A stretch of 64,000 nucleotides of DNA from Bacillota bacterium. GTDB lineage: Bacteria > Bacillota > Clostridia > Acetivibrionales > DTU013. The translations under genes and the position numbers were made by a program. The notes below the pieces were generated by a model. That model saw only the letters and a program-made list of their open reading frames with translations, ran no database searches and was not told the DNA's origin. Every line of letters starts with the position of its first letter. Position 1 is the first letter of the stretch. Shown here one piece after another: positions 1-7,545 of the stretch. Location of the stretch: positions 82,294 through 146,293 of the forward strand of contig JAEZCA010000002.1 in the NCBI GenBank assembly GCA_023412665.1, written 5' to 3'.

Positions 1-1201
1 TGATGTCACCGGAGGAGGAAGATATTGTCACGCTGCCACTGCCGTCCCCAACCGTGCCGTTAAGCTCATGCTCATTATCACTGCCGGTTTTAGTTACGGT
101 AACAGGAAAGTCGGAATTGATTTCTCCCGAACTGGACTTGCATGCTAGCTTAAATCCGGCTGAATCAGGCAGTTTGAGTTTAGTTTCTCCAGAACCTGTC
201 GTTATTTGTATTATCTGCGGTTTCTCCGAGGATGATAGTGATATGTCGCCGCTGGTTGTTTTAGCACCTATGTTTGTTAAATGGCCCGATACTTTTATTG
301 CACCTGAGCCGGATTCGAACTTCGTGGTTTCAGTTTTAACGGTGTCAGAGATAATATCACCTGAAGTGGACTTTACATCAAGCTCGGTAAAACTGCCGTT
401 GAAATAGACTCTTCCGGAATTTGCTTCAAATTGGGCTTTATCTGCGCTTACTGTCTCGGCCTTTATGTCGCCGCTGGTTGTTTTAACGGCCATGTTTGCA
501 AAATTGCCGGATATTTTTATTGCGCCTGAGTTGGATTCGAACTTCGAGGTTTCAGCTTCGACAGTTTCAGAAATAATATCACCTGAGGTGGATTTAGCAC
601 TAAGCTCGGTAAAACTGCCCTTGAAATTCATCTTTCCTGAATTTGTATCAAACAGTGCTTTATCAGCATTCATAGCATCGGTGTTTATGTCGCCGGATGA
701 CGTTTCTATTGATAGCATTTTGACTGAAAACTCATCCGTGGTAACTTGACCCGATGCCGTTTTTATCGCGAAAGATTCGGAATACTGTGATGGAATATAT
801 ACATCAAGCTTTAAATTGCTTCTGAAAGATAATACCATTCCATTAACATTATCTTCGATTTTGATAAGCAGCGTATCTCCGTCCTTGGTCATGACTAATT
901 CAGGGTTAAATGACTTGCTGCTTGAGGAATAGCCTCCGTAAAAATGTGCGTTTACCTCATTGGAATCAGTACTGATCAGCGTTACGTCCGTGCTTGCAGT
1001 TTCAACTCGCATCGTGTTGATTCCTTGCAGAACGGCTTGTTTTTCTACATCGACATTATTTTCGTAAGATTCTAAAACATCAGGATTGAAGCCTGATATT
1101 CCATACTGCATAAAAAACACCACACCGGAGATCAGTCCTGAAACAATAAAGACTATGCCCAGTATAGTAACGAGCTTTTTTGTACTAATATTACCCAACA
1201 T
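1..1201 (-). CDS. DUF4097-family membrane-anchored protein, C-terminus outside window
   Basis: Read on the minus strand, the frame is open from about 1201 to the left edge, so the C-terminus is missing. The product starts with a short cytoplasmic stretch and one hydrophobic segment (about residues 8-30). It then carries a long series of strand-turn repeats with SSGDI / SGDIISETV-type motifs, typical of the DUF4097/DUF4098 beta-helix family. Three in-frame ATGs (1210, 1207, 1201) follow AAGGAG; 1201 has the most normal spacing. It overlaps the end of the DUF1700 gene, giving the common PadR-DUF1700-DUF4097 operon. The family is thought to act in envelope stress, but its biochemical role is unknown. 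It contains a 222-bp internal duplication. Confidence 0.8.
   Translation of the reverse strand, partial: MLGNISTKKLVTILGIVFIVSGLISGVVFFMQYGISGFNPDVLESYENNVDVEKQAVLQGINTMRVETASTDVTLISTDSNEVNAHFYGGYSSSSKSFNPELVMTKDGDTLLIKIEDNVNGMVLSFRSNLKLDVYIPSQYSESFAIKTASGQVTTDEFSVKMLSIETSSGDINTDAMNADKALFDTNSGKMNFKGSFTELSAKSTSGDIISETVEAETSKFESNSGAIKISGNFANMAVKTTSGDIKAETVSADKAQFEANSGRVYFNGSFTELDVKSTSGDIISDTVKTETTKFESGSGAIKVSGHLTNIGAKTTSGDISLSSSEKPQIIQITTGSGETKLKLPDSAGFKLACKSSSGEINSDFPVTVTKTGSDNEHELNGTVGDGSGSVTISSSSGDI
243..686 (-). repeat. 222-bp tandem internal duplication in the DUF4097 gene
   Basis: Bases 243-464 and 465-686 are two adjacent 222-bp units (74 codons each) that stay alignable along their length, for example around ATGTCGCCGCTGGTTGTTTT at both unit starts. 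The duplication keeps the frame and simply lengthens the beta-helix by one multi-rung block. The divergence between units shows it is not recent. Confidence 0.8.
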
Positions 1202-1793
1202 ATTCATCATTCTCCTTTTTATTATTTCCAATAATATTTATGTTTGCTTTGATATACCCGGCAGTTGCCTTGAGGCACCACCTGGTCAGTTGTATGGTTC
1301 CAATTCCAAAAAGCAGCCCAAATGCTGTTATGCTGATAGATCCAAAGATAAGGATCATCGGGTTTATGTCAGACAAGCCGATCCATGTTGGGAGCAGAGG
1401 CTTTAGTATTGTTGCCGCAAGTACAGTTATTCCTGATAATGAAAATGAAATTGCTATGGCAAAAAGCGAGACTATTACTGATAAAACTACAGCGAAAATC
1501 GGGAGCATAAAAATAAGATTAAAAAATCCAAGACTGATTGCGGCGAAAATCGCCCTGAACACATTTACTCCGGAACTTTTATTATGAGCCTGTTGTACTA
1601 TGTATTCTGCTCTATACTGTTTTGCATTTGATTTAGGGTCTCCCAGCGACTCGGCGATCTCTTCTTCTGTCTTACCTTGCTCGAGACCGACATCAAAATG
1701 CTCTGTGAAGTCATATATAATCTCATCCTTTGTATCATTAGGAATATTGCCCAAAGCGCTTTTCAGCTTTGTCATATATTCGTTCCTATTCAT
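1191..1793 (-). CDS. DUF1700 (HAAS) membrane protein
   Basis: The N-terminal ~70 residues form the HAAS/DUF1700 signalling domain (LGDPKSNAKQYRAEY at its end), followed by several hydrophobic segments between about residues 85 and 185. The start at 1793 is chosen because AAAGGAG lies 8 bases upstream; a longer frame begins at 1847 without a site. The start codon overlaps the PadR stop by ATGA, and the 3' end overlaps the start of the DUF4097 gene, so the three are translationally coupled. HAAS proteins usually accompany PadR regulators and are inferred to relay an envelope signal to them. Confidence 0.85.
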   Translation of the reverse strand: MNRNEYMTKLKSALGNIPNDTKDEIIYDFTEHFDVGLEQGKTEEEIAESLGDPKSNAKQYRAEYIVQQAHNKSSGVNVFRAIFAAISLGFFNLIFMLPIFAVVLSVIVSLFAIAISFSLSGITVLAATILKPLLPTWIGLSDINPMILIFGSISITAFGLLFGIGTIQLTRWCLKATAGYIKANINIIGNNKKENDEYVG

Positions 1794-2110
1794 GCGATCA
1801 TCTCCTTTCCGATGATATTGTTGACGCCCTCGACAAGCATGAGCCATTCCTTCACCAGCTCATTTTTCGTAGTGATCCCAAGGTTTGTCAGCTTGTAATA
1901 CTTTCTTGACGGACCTTCCTGGGACTCCTCAAGGTAAGTGGTCAGATAGCCTTCGTCCTTGAGCCTTTTGAGAAGGGGATATATTGTACCTTCAGCAATC
2001 ATTATGTTTTTTGAAATCTCATTGACAAGCTCGTAGCCGTAACAATCCTTATTTGTCAGCATGCTGAGTACGCATAGCTCAAGAACGCCTTTTTTAAGTT
2101 GGATGTTCAT
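1790..2110 (-). CDS. PadR-family transcriptional regulator
   Basis: This 106-residue protein is almost entirely a PadR winged helix: KKGVLELCVLSML, YGYELVNEI, EGTIYPLLKRL and RKYYKLT are all recognisable. It is the short type without a long C-terminal dimerisation helix. It is first in the operon with the DUF1700 and DUF4097 genes and very likely autorepresses it, as PadR proteins with this neighbourhood usually do. Start at 2110, preceded by GACGAGG. The effector is unknown; the membrane partner DUF1700 protein is a plausible signal source. Confidence 0.9.
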   Translation of the reverse strand: MNIQLKKGVLELCVLSMLTNKDCYGYELVNEISKNIMIAEGTIYPLLKRLKDEGYLTTYLEESQEGPSRKYYKLTNLGITTKNELVKEWLMLVEGVNNIIGKEMIA

Positions 2111-2155
2111 AATGCCTCGTCCTTTCCCTGAAAGTGTAAATTTATTACCAAGTAC

Positions 2156-2184
2156 ATAATATCACACACTACTAAACAATGCAA
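2156..2184 (-). promoter_or_regulatory. Sigma-A-type promoter of the PadR operon with direct repeats
   Basis: On the minus strand TTGCAT (2184-2179) is followed after exactly 17 bases by TATTAT (2161-2156). A TTTAGTA heptamer occurs twice around the -35 and in the spacer, which would suit a PadR dimer site. The promoter is seen; the operator role is inference. Confidence 0.65.
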
Positions 2185-2326
2185 GGTACTAAATAAAATT
2201 TCTTAGTCTTCACTTGTACGATAATGATCATGAAATTGTGGAATAATTTGTAAAGGCTGTTCGAAAGGACAAATTCATCAGTAGTTTCAGCAAATTGGCA
2301 GCTTTCGTTCGAGAACTGGTTCTATA

Positions 2327-2603
2327 AATAACGCATCATTCAAAGAAAAATTTACGATAAGGCGATAATTTGCTACGCAAATTACGCTTAGTAGAAAATT
2401 TTTCTTACCTCTGCGCGTTTCAACAAGGCTGGTCGCAAGCAGGGCTTACTGTTCGCCTATGCATCCAAGGCGGGAGATATGCTCGCATCGTTTCCTTTCG
2501 ATTAATCGAAAGAAAATATCTGAAAGTCCGAATGGTACCCGCCACCAAGCGTTTTACAGCCAGAAGGGCTGAAAATACGCATAGAGGTGGGGCGGTGGCC
2601 CAT
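2327..2603 (-). repeat. 277-bp structured interspersed repeat, copy A
   Basis: The reverse complement of this stretch matches 5702-5978 over its whole length. Shared internal palindromes include TTTCTTTCGATTAATCGAAA, an inverted CAGCCCTT/GGGCTG hairpin and the pair GCGTAATTTGC / GCAAATTATCGC. No convincing protein is encoded. It looks like a non-autonomous element or a structured RNA repeat. It fills most of the 600-bp gap between the PadR gene and the next lipoprotein. Confidence 0.75.
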
Positions 2604-2710
2604 CTGTTGCATTGTTATAGAGTAAAATCTATAGTATTTGCTAAATGAATAGACAATTCTTTACTGTATACGTACTATTCAATATAAAATGAAAAAATGA
2701 GGTTGAGTAT

Positions 2711-3547
2711 ATGAAAAGAATAATTAGTGCGTTTGCAATTCTAGCTGTAATGACGACACTTTTTACCGGTTGCCGATATAGCTTTGATACCGATTTTGAT
2801 TTTGGAGGATCAACCGGAAACAGCAGCCAGACAGGTGAGTCTACCATGGATGCATCTGACCTGGAGGAACTCAAGGTGGATGTTGGTGTAGGTCATGTCA
2901 AAATTTCAAAAAGCTCGGATCAAAATGCCGAAATAAAGTACAAAAAGATCATTAGGGGAAACAGCGAACATGTCAAGGAAGTTGCCGACAGTATCATTAT
3001 CGTGACCGAAGCTGTTGGTGATAAACTCACTGTGGATGTTCGGACTAAAGATGGAGATTCGGAAGATTTTTGGCAATGGCTGTCAAAAAAATATAGCAAC
3101 ATAAATGTCTCAGTGGATATTGATATAAAAATACCGGATAACATAGATGCCATTGACGTAAATGTTGGCGTAGGAGATATAGATATTAGTGACCTGAAGG
3201 GTAAATACAACATAGCCAGCGGCGTCGGCGTCGTGAAAATGAATAATGTTTCTATGGATGATGAATGCACGATCACTACCGGAACCGGTGACATTGATAT
3301 GGACTGCAACATTGAAGATGCCGACAGACTGAGTGTACAGTCCGGCGTAGGCAGCATTACTGTTCGAATGCCGAAGGATTCGCATTTTGATCTGGATGCC
3401 GTGGCAGGTGTAGGCAGAATCAAGGGCAGTCTTATCACACCGAACAAGGATGCCTTTGTAGGGGACACACTGAAGCAGAAGGTCAATGGAGGCGGAATCG
3501 ATCTGGAAGTGACCGCCGGGACAGGTGATATCATAATAAATAAGTAA
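2711..3547 (+). CDS. DUF4097-like lipoprotein
   Basis: A lipoprotein signal peptide ends at LFTGC (lipobox, Cys 21), so the protein is probably anchored outside the membrane. After an acidic, Ser/Gly-rich linker, residues ~55-278 form repeated strands with VGVGDIDIS, TGTGDIDMD and SGVGSITV motifs, the DUF4097-type beta-helix pattern. It ends on such a rung (TGDIIINK), so it is complete. GAGG precedes the ATG. It may be a stand-alone relative of the operon gene at the left edge; function unknown. A REP hairpin follows six bases after the stop. Confidence 0.8.
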   Translation: MKRIISAFAILAVMTTLFTGCRYSFDTDFDFGGSTGNSSQTGESTMDASDLEELKVDVGVGHVKISKSSDQNAEIKYKKIIRGNSEHVKEVADSIIIVTEAVGDKLTVDVRTKDGDSEDFWQWLSKKYSNINVSVDIDIKIPDNIDAIDVNVGVGDIDISDLKGKYNIASGVGVVKMNNVSMDDECTITTGTGDIDMDCNIEDADRLSVQSGVGSITVRMPKDSHFDLDAVAGVGRIKGSLITPNKDAFVGDTLKQKVNGGGIDLEVTAGTGDIIINK

Positions 3548-3550
3548 TCG

Positions 3551-3623
3551 TTTGGGGACGGTTCTCACCTTTTTATCATTTCCTTGTCAGCAATATGATG
3601 AAAAGGTGAGAACCGTCCCCAAA
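3551..3623 (+). repeat. Paired inverted REP copies forming a 29-bp hairpin
   Basis: Arm 3551-3579 and arm 3595-3623 are complementary at 28 of 29 positions (the exception gives a G-U pair), with a 15-base loop. Each arm holds one repeat core, GGGGACGGTTCTCAC (3554-3568) and GTGAGAACCGTCCCC (3606-3620). Directly behind a stop codon, it can also act as a 3' stabiliser or terminator-like hairpin. Confidence 0.9.
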
Positions 3624-3719
3624 TAAATTTTAAATATGAATTGAATAAAGGCCCCTAAAAGTATAAAATATAACAAACGATAATATGGTTTATATTTCCA
3701 GTAAAAAGGGGATTTGAAT

Positions 3720-4640
3720 ATGGGGTTTTTTAAGAACAAATATAATGAGCTTTGGGCAGGATGGAAAATTGTAATAGTTTTAGTTGCGTTTTTACTATCA
3801 ACACTTTTGCTTAGTATCATTATTTCAATTGTTTATGGAATACTCGCGGTACTTACGTCAGGGATGACTGATCCTGTCGCACTTACTCAAAGACTGATGA
3901 ATGACAGTGTTTTTACTGCCTTATCGGGAATAATGCAAAATGTTGCAGTAATGATTTCAGTAATAGTATTCTGGAAGGTCTTTGATAAGAAGCCTTTAAA
4001 GGATATGGGGCTGTCATCTTTCAAGCATGGATCCAGAGATTTAATTTGCGGCTTGGGACTAGGGGCGGTTACTATTTCTGTTGTATTTGTTGTGTTTCTG
4101 CTCTCCGGTCAGATTAGTGTTGCAAATGATTTCCTCAAACCCAATTTTTCATGGATACTGCTCCTTGATTTGGTCTTGATGATATTTGTCGGTTTTGGAG
4201 AGGAAATGTTTTCAAGGGGATATTGTATGTCTGTCCTTAGGAAATCAAATGTTATTTTGATTTTTGTTGTGCCAAACCTAATATTCGCCTTGCTCCATAT
4301 ATCTAACAATGATTTTAGCTTTATTCCTCTAATTAATATCTTTTTGGTTGGTGTACTTTTTTCACTAATGTTTCTCAGGCGCGGGAACATATGGATGCCT
4401 ATCGGCTACCACATCACCTGGAATTATTTTCAGGGAAGCGTATTCGGTTTGCCGGTTAGCGGTAATGATATCAGAGGGCTATATACATCAAAGCTGTTAA
4501 GCGAAAACATGTTCAATGGGGGCGGCTTCGGTCCCGAAGGTGGTTTGCTTGTCACTTTGCTTATGGTCGTTAGTATAGTATTATTTTATCTATTATCAAG
4601 GAAAAAAGCGGAGAGCACAACTAAAAACCTGACGATCTAG
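3720..4640 (+). CDS. CPBP-family intramembrane metalloprotease (CAAX protease-like)
   Basis: This is a polytopic membrane protein of about 306 residues with the three CPBP/Abi motifs: GEEMFSRGY (EExxxR), FALLHISNN (FxxxH) and GYHITWNYF (HxxxN). These residues form the predicted metal site within the membrane. The start at 3720 is preferred over the TTG at 3714 because AAGGGG lies 9 bases upstream. Family members act in prenyl-protein processing, bacteriocin immunity or signalling; the substrate here cannot be told. Two tandem REP copies begin 12 bases after the stop. Confidence 0.88.
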   Translation: MGFFKNKYNELWAGWKIVIVLVAFLLSTLLLSIIISIVYGILAVLTSGMTDPVALTQRLMNDSVFTALSGIMQNVAVMISVIVFWKVFDKKPLKDMGLSSFKHGSRDLICGLGLGAVTISVVFVVFLLSGQISVANDFLKPNFSWILLLDLVLMIFVGFGEEMFSRGYCMSVLRKSNVILIFVVPNLIFALLHISNNDFSFIPLINIFLVGVLFSLMFLRRGNIWMPIGYHITWNYFQGSVFGLPVSGNDIRGLYTSKLLSENMFNGGGFGPEGGLLVTLLMVVSIVLFYLLSRKKAESTTKNLTI

Positions 4641-4652
4641 TTAGATTTAATT

Positions 4653-4692
4653 GGGGACGCTTCTCACTTTTTTGATTGGGGACGTTTCTCAC
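4653..4692 (-). repeat. Two tandem REP copies (minus orientation)
   Basis: GGGGACGCTTCTCAC at 4653-4667 and GGGGACGTTTCTCAC at 4678-4692, 25 bp apart. They open a bracket that is closed by plus-oriented copies at 5982 and 6019. Confidence 0.9.
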
Positions 4693-4833
4693 ATTATCAT
4701 CATTTTATTGGCAGCTTCAATTCTTTGAAGTATATTCGCAAGACTGCGTTATTTGTCATGAGTAAATATAAAAATTTGAAGCACAAATTATGTAAATAAC
4801 ATCATATCATATAAAAGTAGATCATTTTAAGAG

Positions 4834-5628
4834 ATGAAAAACATGTCAAATATACAACTGAATATGAAACGGCCTGACTTAATTCAACCCAATAAAATGG
4901 AACCAAATAAAATGCAACCCAATAAAATGCATTCTGGTGTAATGCAGCCTAATCCATTAGTGTGTCCGATAAAAGTGGTGACTGCTGTTAATTGTAACAA
5001 CTGTATAATGAAAGTTGGCGGAAAGGGAACTGTTAAGGCAGAACCTGATGGAGCTTCGGCAGTGCTGGGCGTTGTTACAGAAAACGTACAACTTGAGAAT
5101 GCACAGAATGAAAATACTCAAAAAATGTCGAATGTAATTGACTCACTAATAAAGAATGGTGTTCCAAGAGAGGATATCAGAACGCAAACTTATCAAATTC
5201 AGCCACAATATGATTTTGTCAATGGTGAACAGGTGTTTAGGGGCTACCGTGTTGTTCATGAGATCAAGGTAGAAATAAACAATCTAAATATGGCTGGAAC
5301 AGTTATTGATGAAGCTGTCAGAGCAGGTGCCAATACTGTAAGTGACATTAACTTCTTTGTATCAAATCCGCAGATATACTATGAAATGGCCTTAAATCAA
5401 GCATTAAGCGATGCGGTATCAAAAGCGGTATCTGTTGGGACCAGGATGAATGTTTATGTTAATCCAGTTCCGTTAAGAATAACAGAAATCACTGCCCCTA
5501 TAACTGCTCCTATACCATTTATGTCACTGCAGGCAGCCGGTGCTGCTACGCCAATTCAGCCCGGAATGACCGAAATAACAGCAGTATTGGAGGTCGAATT
5601 CGTGTATACATGCAGCAGAGTATATTGA
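4834..5628 (+). CDS. SIMPL-domain (DUF541) protein
   Basis: Residues ~55-262 match the SIMPL/DUF541 fold: a GGKGTVKAEPDGA start strand, the helix that ends in NGVPREDIRTQTY, the YDFVNGEQVFRGYRV strands and ALNQALSDAVSKA. Most relatives are secreted or periplasmic, but no signal peptide is visible here. Instead the first 40 residues contain PNKM repeats (PNKMEPNKMQPNKM). The ribosome site is weak, so the start could be 4843. It sits between REP pairs and next to the 277-bp repeat, suggesting an inserted segment. Biochemical function unknown. Confidence 0.75.
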   Translation: MKNMSNIQLNMKRPDLIQPNKMEPNKMQPNKMHSGVMQPNPLVCPIKVVTAVNCNNCIMKVGGKGTVKAEPDGASAVLGVVTENVQLENAQNENTQKMSNVIDSLIKNGVPREDIRTQTYQIQPQYDFVNGEQVFRGYRVVHEIKVEINNLNMAGTVIDEAVRAGANTVSDINFFVSNPQIYYEMALNQALSDAVSKAVSVGTRMNVYVNPVPLRITEITAPITAPIPFMSLQAAGAATPIQPGMTEITAVLEVEFVYTCSRVY

Positions 5629-5701
5629 TTTTATCTTAATACTGCAGGCAGATCTCAGCCGTTTGCTAGGAACAAACAGACGTTAATATAACGAGGCGAT
5701 A

Positions 5702-5978
5702 GATGGCACCCCGCCCCACCTCTTTACGTATTTTCAGCCCTTGGGCTGAAAACGCTTGGTGGCGGGTACCGATTTGCCTTTCAGATATTTTCTTTCGATT
5801 AATCGAAAGAAGACAGTGTGAGAATATCTCTAGCCTAGGATGCATATGCGAGCAGCAAGCCCTGCTTGCGACGAGCCTCGTTGAAACGCTCAGAGGAAAG
5901 AAAAATTTCCTACTAAGCGTAATTTGCGTAGCAAATTATCGCCTAATCGGAAATTTTTCTTTGAACGATGCGTTATTA
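5702..5978 (+). repeat. 277-bp structured interspersed repeat, copy B
   Basis: Inverted relative to copy A at 2327-2603, with only scattered substitutions and small indels. It starts near CACCCCGCCCCACCTCT and ends at GATGCGTTATTA, four bases before a REP copy. It explains the 400-bp gap before the next gene; open frames here are repeat shadows. Confidence 0.75.
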
Positions 5979-5981
5979 AAG

Positions 5982-6033
5982 GTGAGAAGCGTCCCCACAA
6001 CGCACAGCATGCAAAAAAGTGAGAAGCGTCCCC
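5982..6033 (+). repeat. Two REP copies (plus orientation)
   Basis: GTGAGAAGCGTCCCC at 5982-5996 and 6019-6033, 37 bp apart. The second ends eight bases beyond the stop codon of the convergent minus-strand hydrogenase, so seen from that gene it again reads stop, short gap, GGGGACGCTTCTCAC. Confidence 0.9.
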
Positions 6034-6041
6034 TTTACTCG

Positions 6042-7424
6042 CTACTCTCTGGTCAGTAGTTTGGTAGTGAGCTCGTTTTGCATAATTTCTTCTATAGAGT
6101 TTACACCCAACTGCTTAATGATCTTCATAACGTTTAAATTGTCAAATGGAGTCATGATAAGGGAGTCTTCAGCATACTCATTAACAATTTTTGTGGCCAG
6201 GTCTGTTTCAATATTAGTTCTGGGGCCTCCGACACATCCACCGTTGCAGCCCATACCCTCAATAAAGTTTGCATTAATTTCCTTGCCGGCCGAAAGGTCT
6301 TGAAGCAATTCCTTGCAGTTCTTAACACCATCGACTTTTTTTGACTTCAGCTTTATTAATCTTCTCGGTTCAAGCCTGTTTACTACTGTTTTTACAGAAA
6401 AACTGACGCCACCCGTTCTGGCATACATGCGCCCCCCCAATGATGCCTGATCTTTTTCTTCTCCCTGCAACTGCTCGGGATGAATGTCCAATGCACTGAA
6501 AATTTCCGCCAGTTCTCTGAAATTAATTACAAAATCAATTGCCCCTTTTACATCCGGTTCGTTGATCTCTGATTTCTTTGCTATACAGGGAGCGAAGAAC
6601 ACTACTTTTGCATCTTTGTACAATTCCTTCAAAAACCTTCCTGATGCGATCATTGGCGAAACAGATGGCGACATATGCTTGAACATATCAGGAAAGCCTT
6701 TTCTGGTGAGGTTATACCAAACAGGACAGCAGCAGCTTGTCAGAAAGAAATCCTTTTCAGATTTGACCAGATGGCTGAATTCGAAAGACTCTCTTATCGT
6801 TAATATATCAGCGAACATAGCAACTTCAATCATGTCTGCAAAGCCCATCAGCTTGAAGGCTGTGCGAAGTTGACCCAACGTAACATTATCCCCGAACTGT
6901 CCGGCTATGGCAGGTGCAACAGCTGCAAATACAGTCGTATTTTCATTCTTTAGTAAATCTATCAGTGGAATAAATTCTATTTTGTCGGCTAATGCACCAA
7001 AATCGCAGCTGGTGACACATTCACCACAGCTCAGGCATTTGTTGTTGACTATGACAGGTCCTTCACTGCGCTTGTATATATGGGTCTCGTGCTTACATGT
7101 TTTATCACAATTTTCATTATCGCAATACTCGCAAATACCGCTGATTTTTGCTATTATTGGCTCGCTAACTGCGTTTGATTTGCGAACTAAATCCAACTCG
7201 TCAGCAAAATCCTGATTTCCTTTTGGATCTAGTCCCATAGCTATTCTTATATGATCCTTTATGAACGGCTTATCTTTTTCAATAAAGCTAAACTTATCCA
7301 TTATATGATCGGCCAGCTTGTTCAAATCATTGATACTGTTTAACTGGCCATTCCAATACATTTTTACAACTTCACCGAATATTTTCATTCTTTTTTCCTG
7401 GAAACTTGAAAATCTGTCTTCCAT
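6042..7424 (-). CDS. [FeFe] hydrogenase-like protein, group B-like
   Basis: This 460-residue protein has two N-terminal [4Fe-4S] sites (Cys 98/101/106/110 and Cys 130/133/136/140) followed by an H-cluster domain. The three H-cluster motifs are present but divergent: TSCCCPVW (usually TSCxPxW) at ~229-236, FFAPCIAKKSE, and EGMGCNGGCVGGPR. The Cys-rich first motif and short build resemble the poorly characterised group B [FeFe] hydrogenases rather than the bifurcating type in this window. GGAGG lies 6 bases before the start. It stands alone, with no diaphorase subunits beside it. Ferredoxin-linked H2 chemistry is likely but unproven. Confidence 0.8.
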   Translation of the reverse strand: MEDRFSSFQEKRMKIFGEVVKMYWNGQLNSINDLNKLADHIMDKFSFIEKDKPFIKDHIRIAMGLDPKGNQDFADELDLVRKSNAVSEPIIAKISGICEYCDNENCDKTCKHETHIYKRSEGPVIVNNKCLSCGECVTSCDFGALADKIEFIPLIDLLKNENTTVFAAVAPAIAGQFGDNVTLGQLRTAFKLMGFADMIEVAMFADILTIRESFEFSHLVKSEKDFFLTSCCCPVWYNLTRKGFPDMFKHMSPSVSPMIASGRFLKELYKDAKVVFFAPCIAKKSEINEPDVKGAIDFVINFRELAEIFSALDIHPEQLQGEEKDQASLGGRMYARTGGVSFSVKTVVNRLEPRRLIKLKSKKVDGVKNCKELLQDLSAGKEINANFIEGMGCNGGCVGGPRTNIETDLATKIVNEYAEDSLIMTPFDNLNVMKIIKQLGVNSIEEIMQNELTTKLLTRE

Positions 7425-7545
7425 AAGAGTTCCTCCGCGTATTTGTAATTTAATAAAATGTCACTAATAATAAATTTACATTCATTATCAGTTATCCTAA
7501 ATGCTGATAGAATGCTTATTGCATATTCTTGTACTAATTGTAACA

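Noticed and set aside
306..320. tRNA-like GGATTCGAAC near 309 and again near 533
   Set aside because: It lies in the repeated coding units of the DUF4097 gene; no acceptor stem or anticodon arm can be built around it.
3..749. Plus-strand frames at the left edge
   Set aside because: They mirror the repeated minus-strand DUF4097 gene and lack ribosome sites.
2370..2648. Frames within the 277-bp repeats (also 5703-6059)
   Set aside because: They follow the repeat, differ between copies and include its hairpins; the element is better seen as non-coding.
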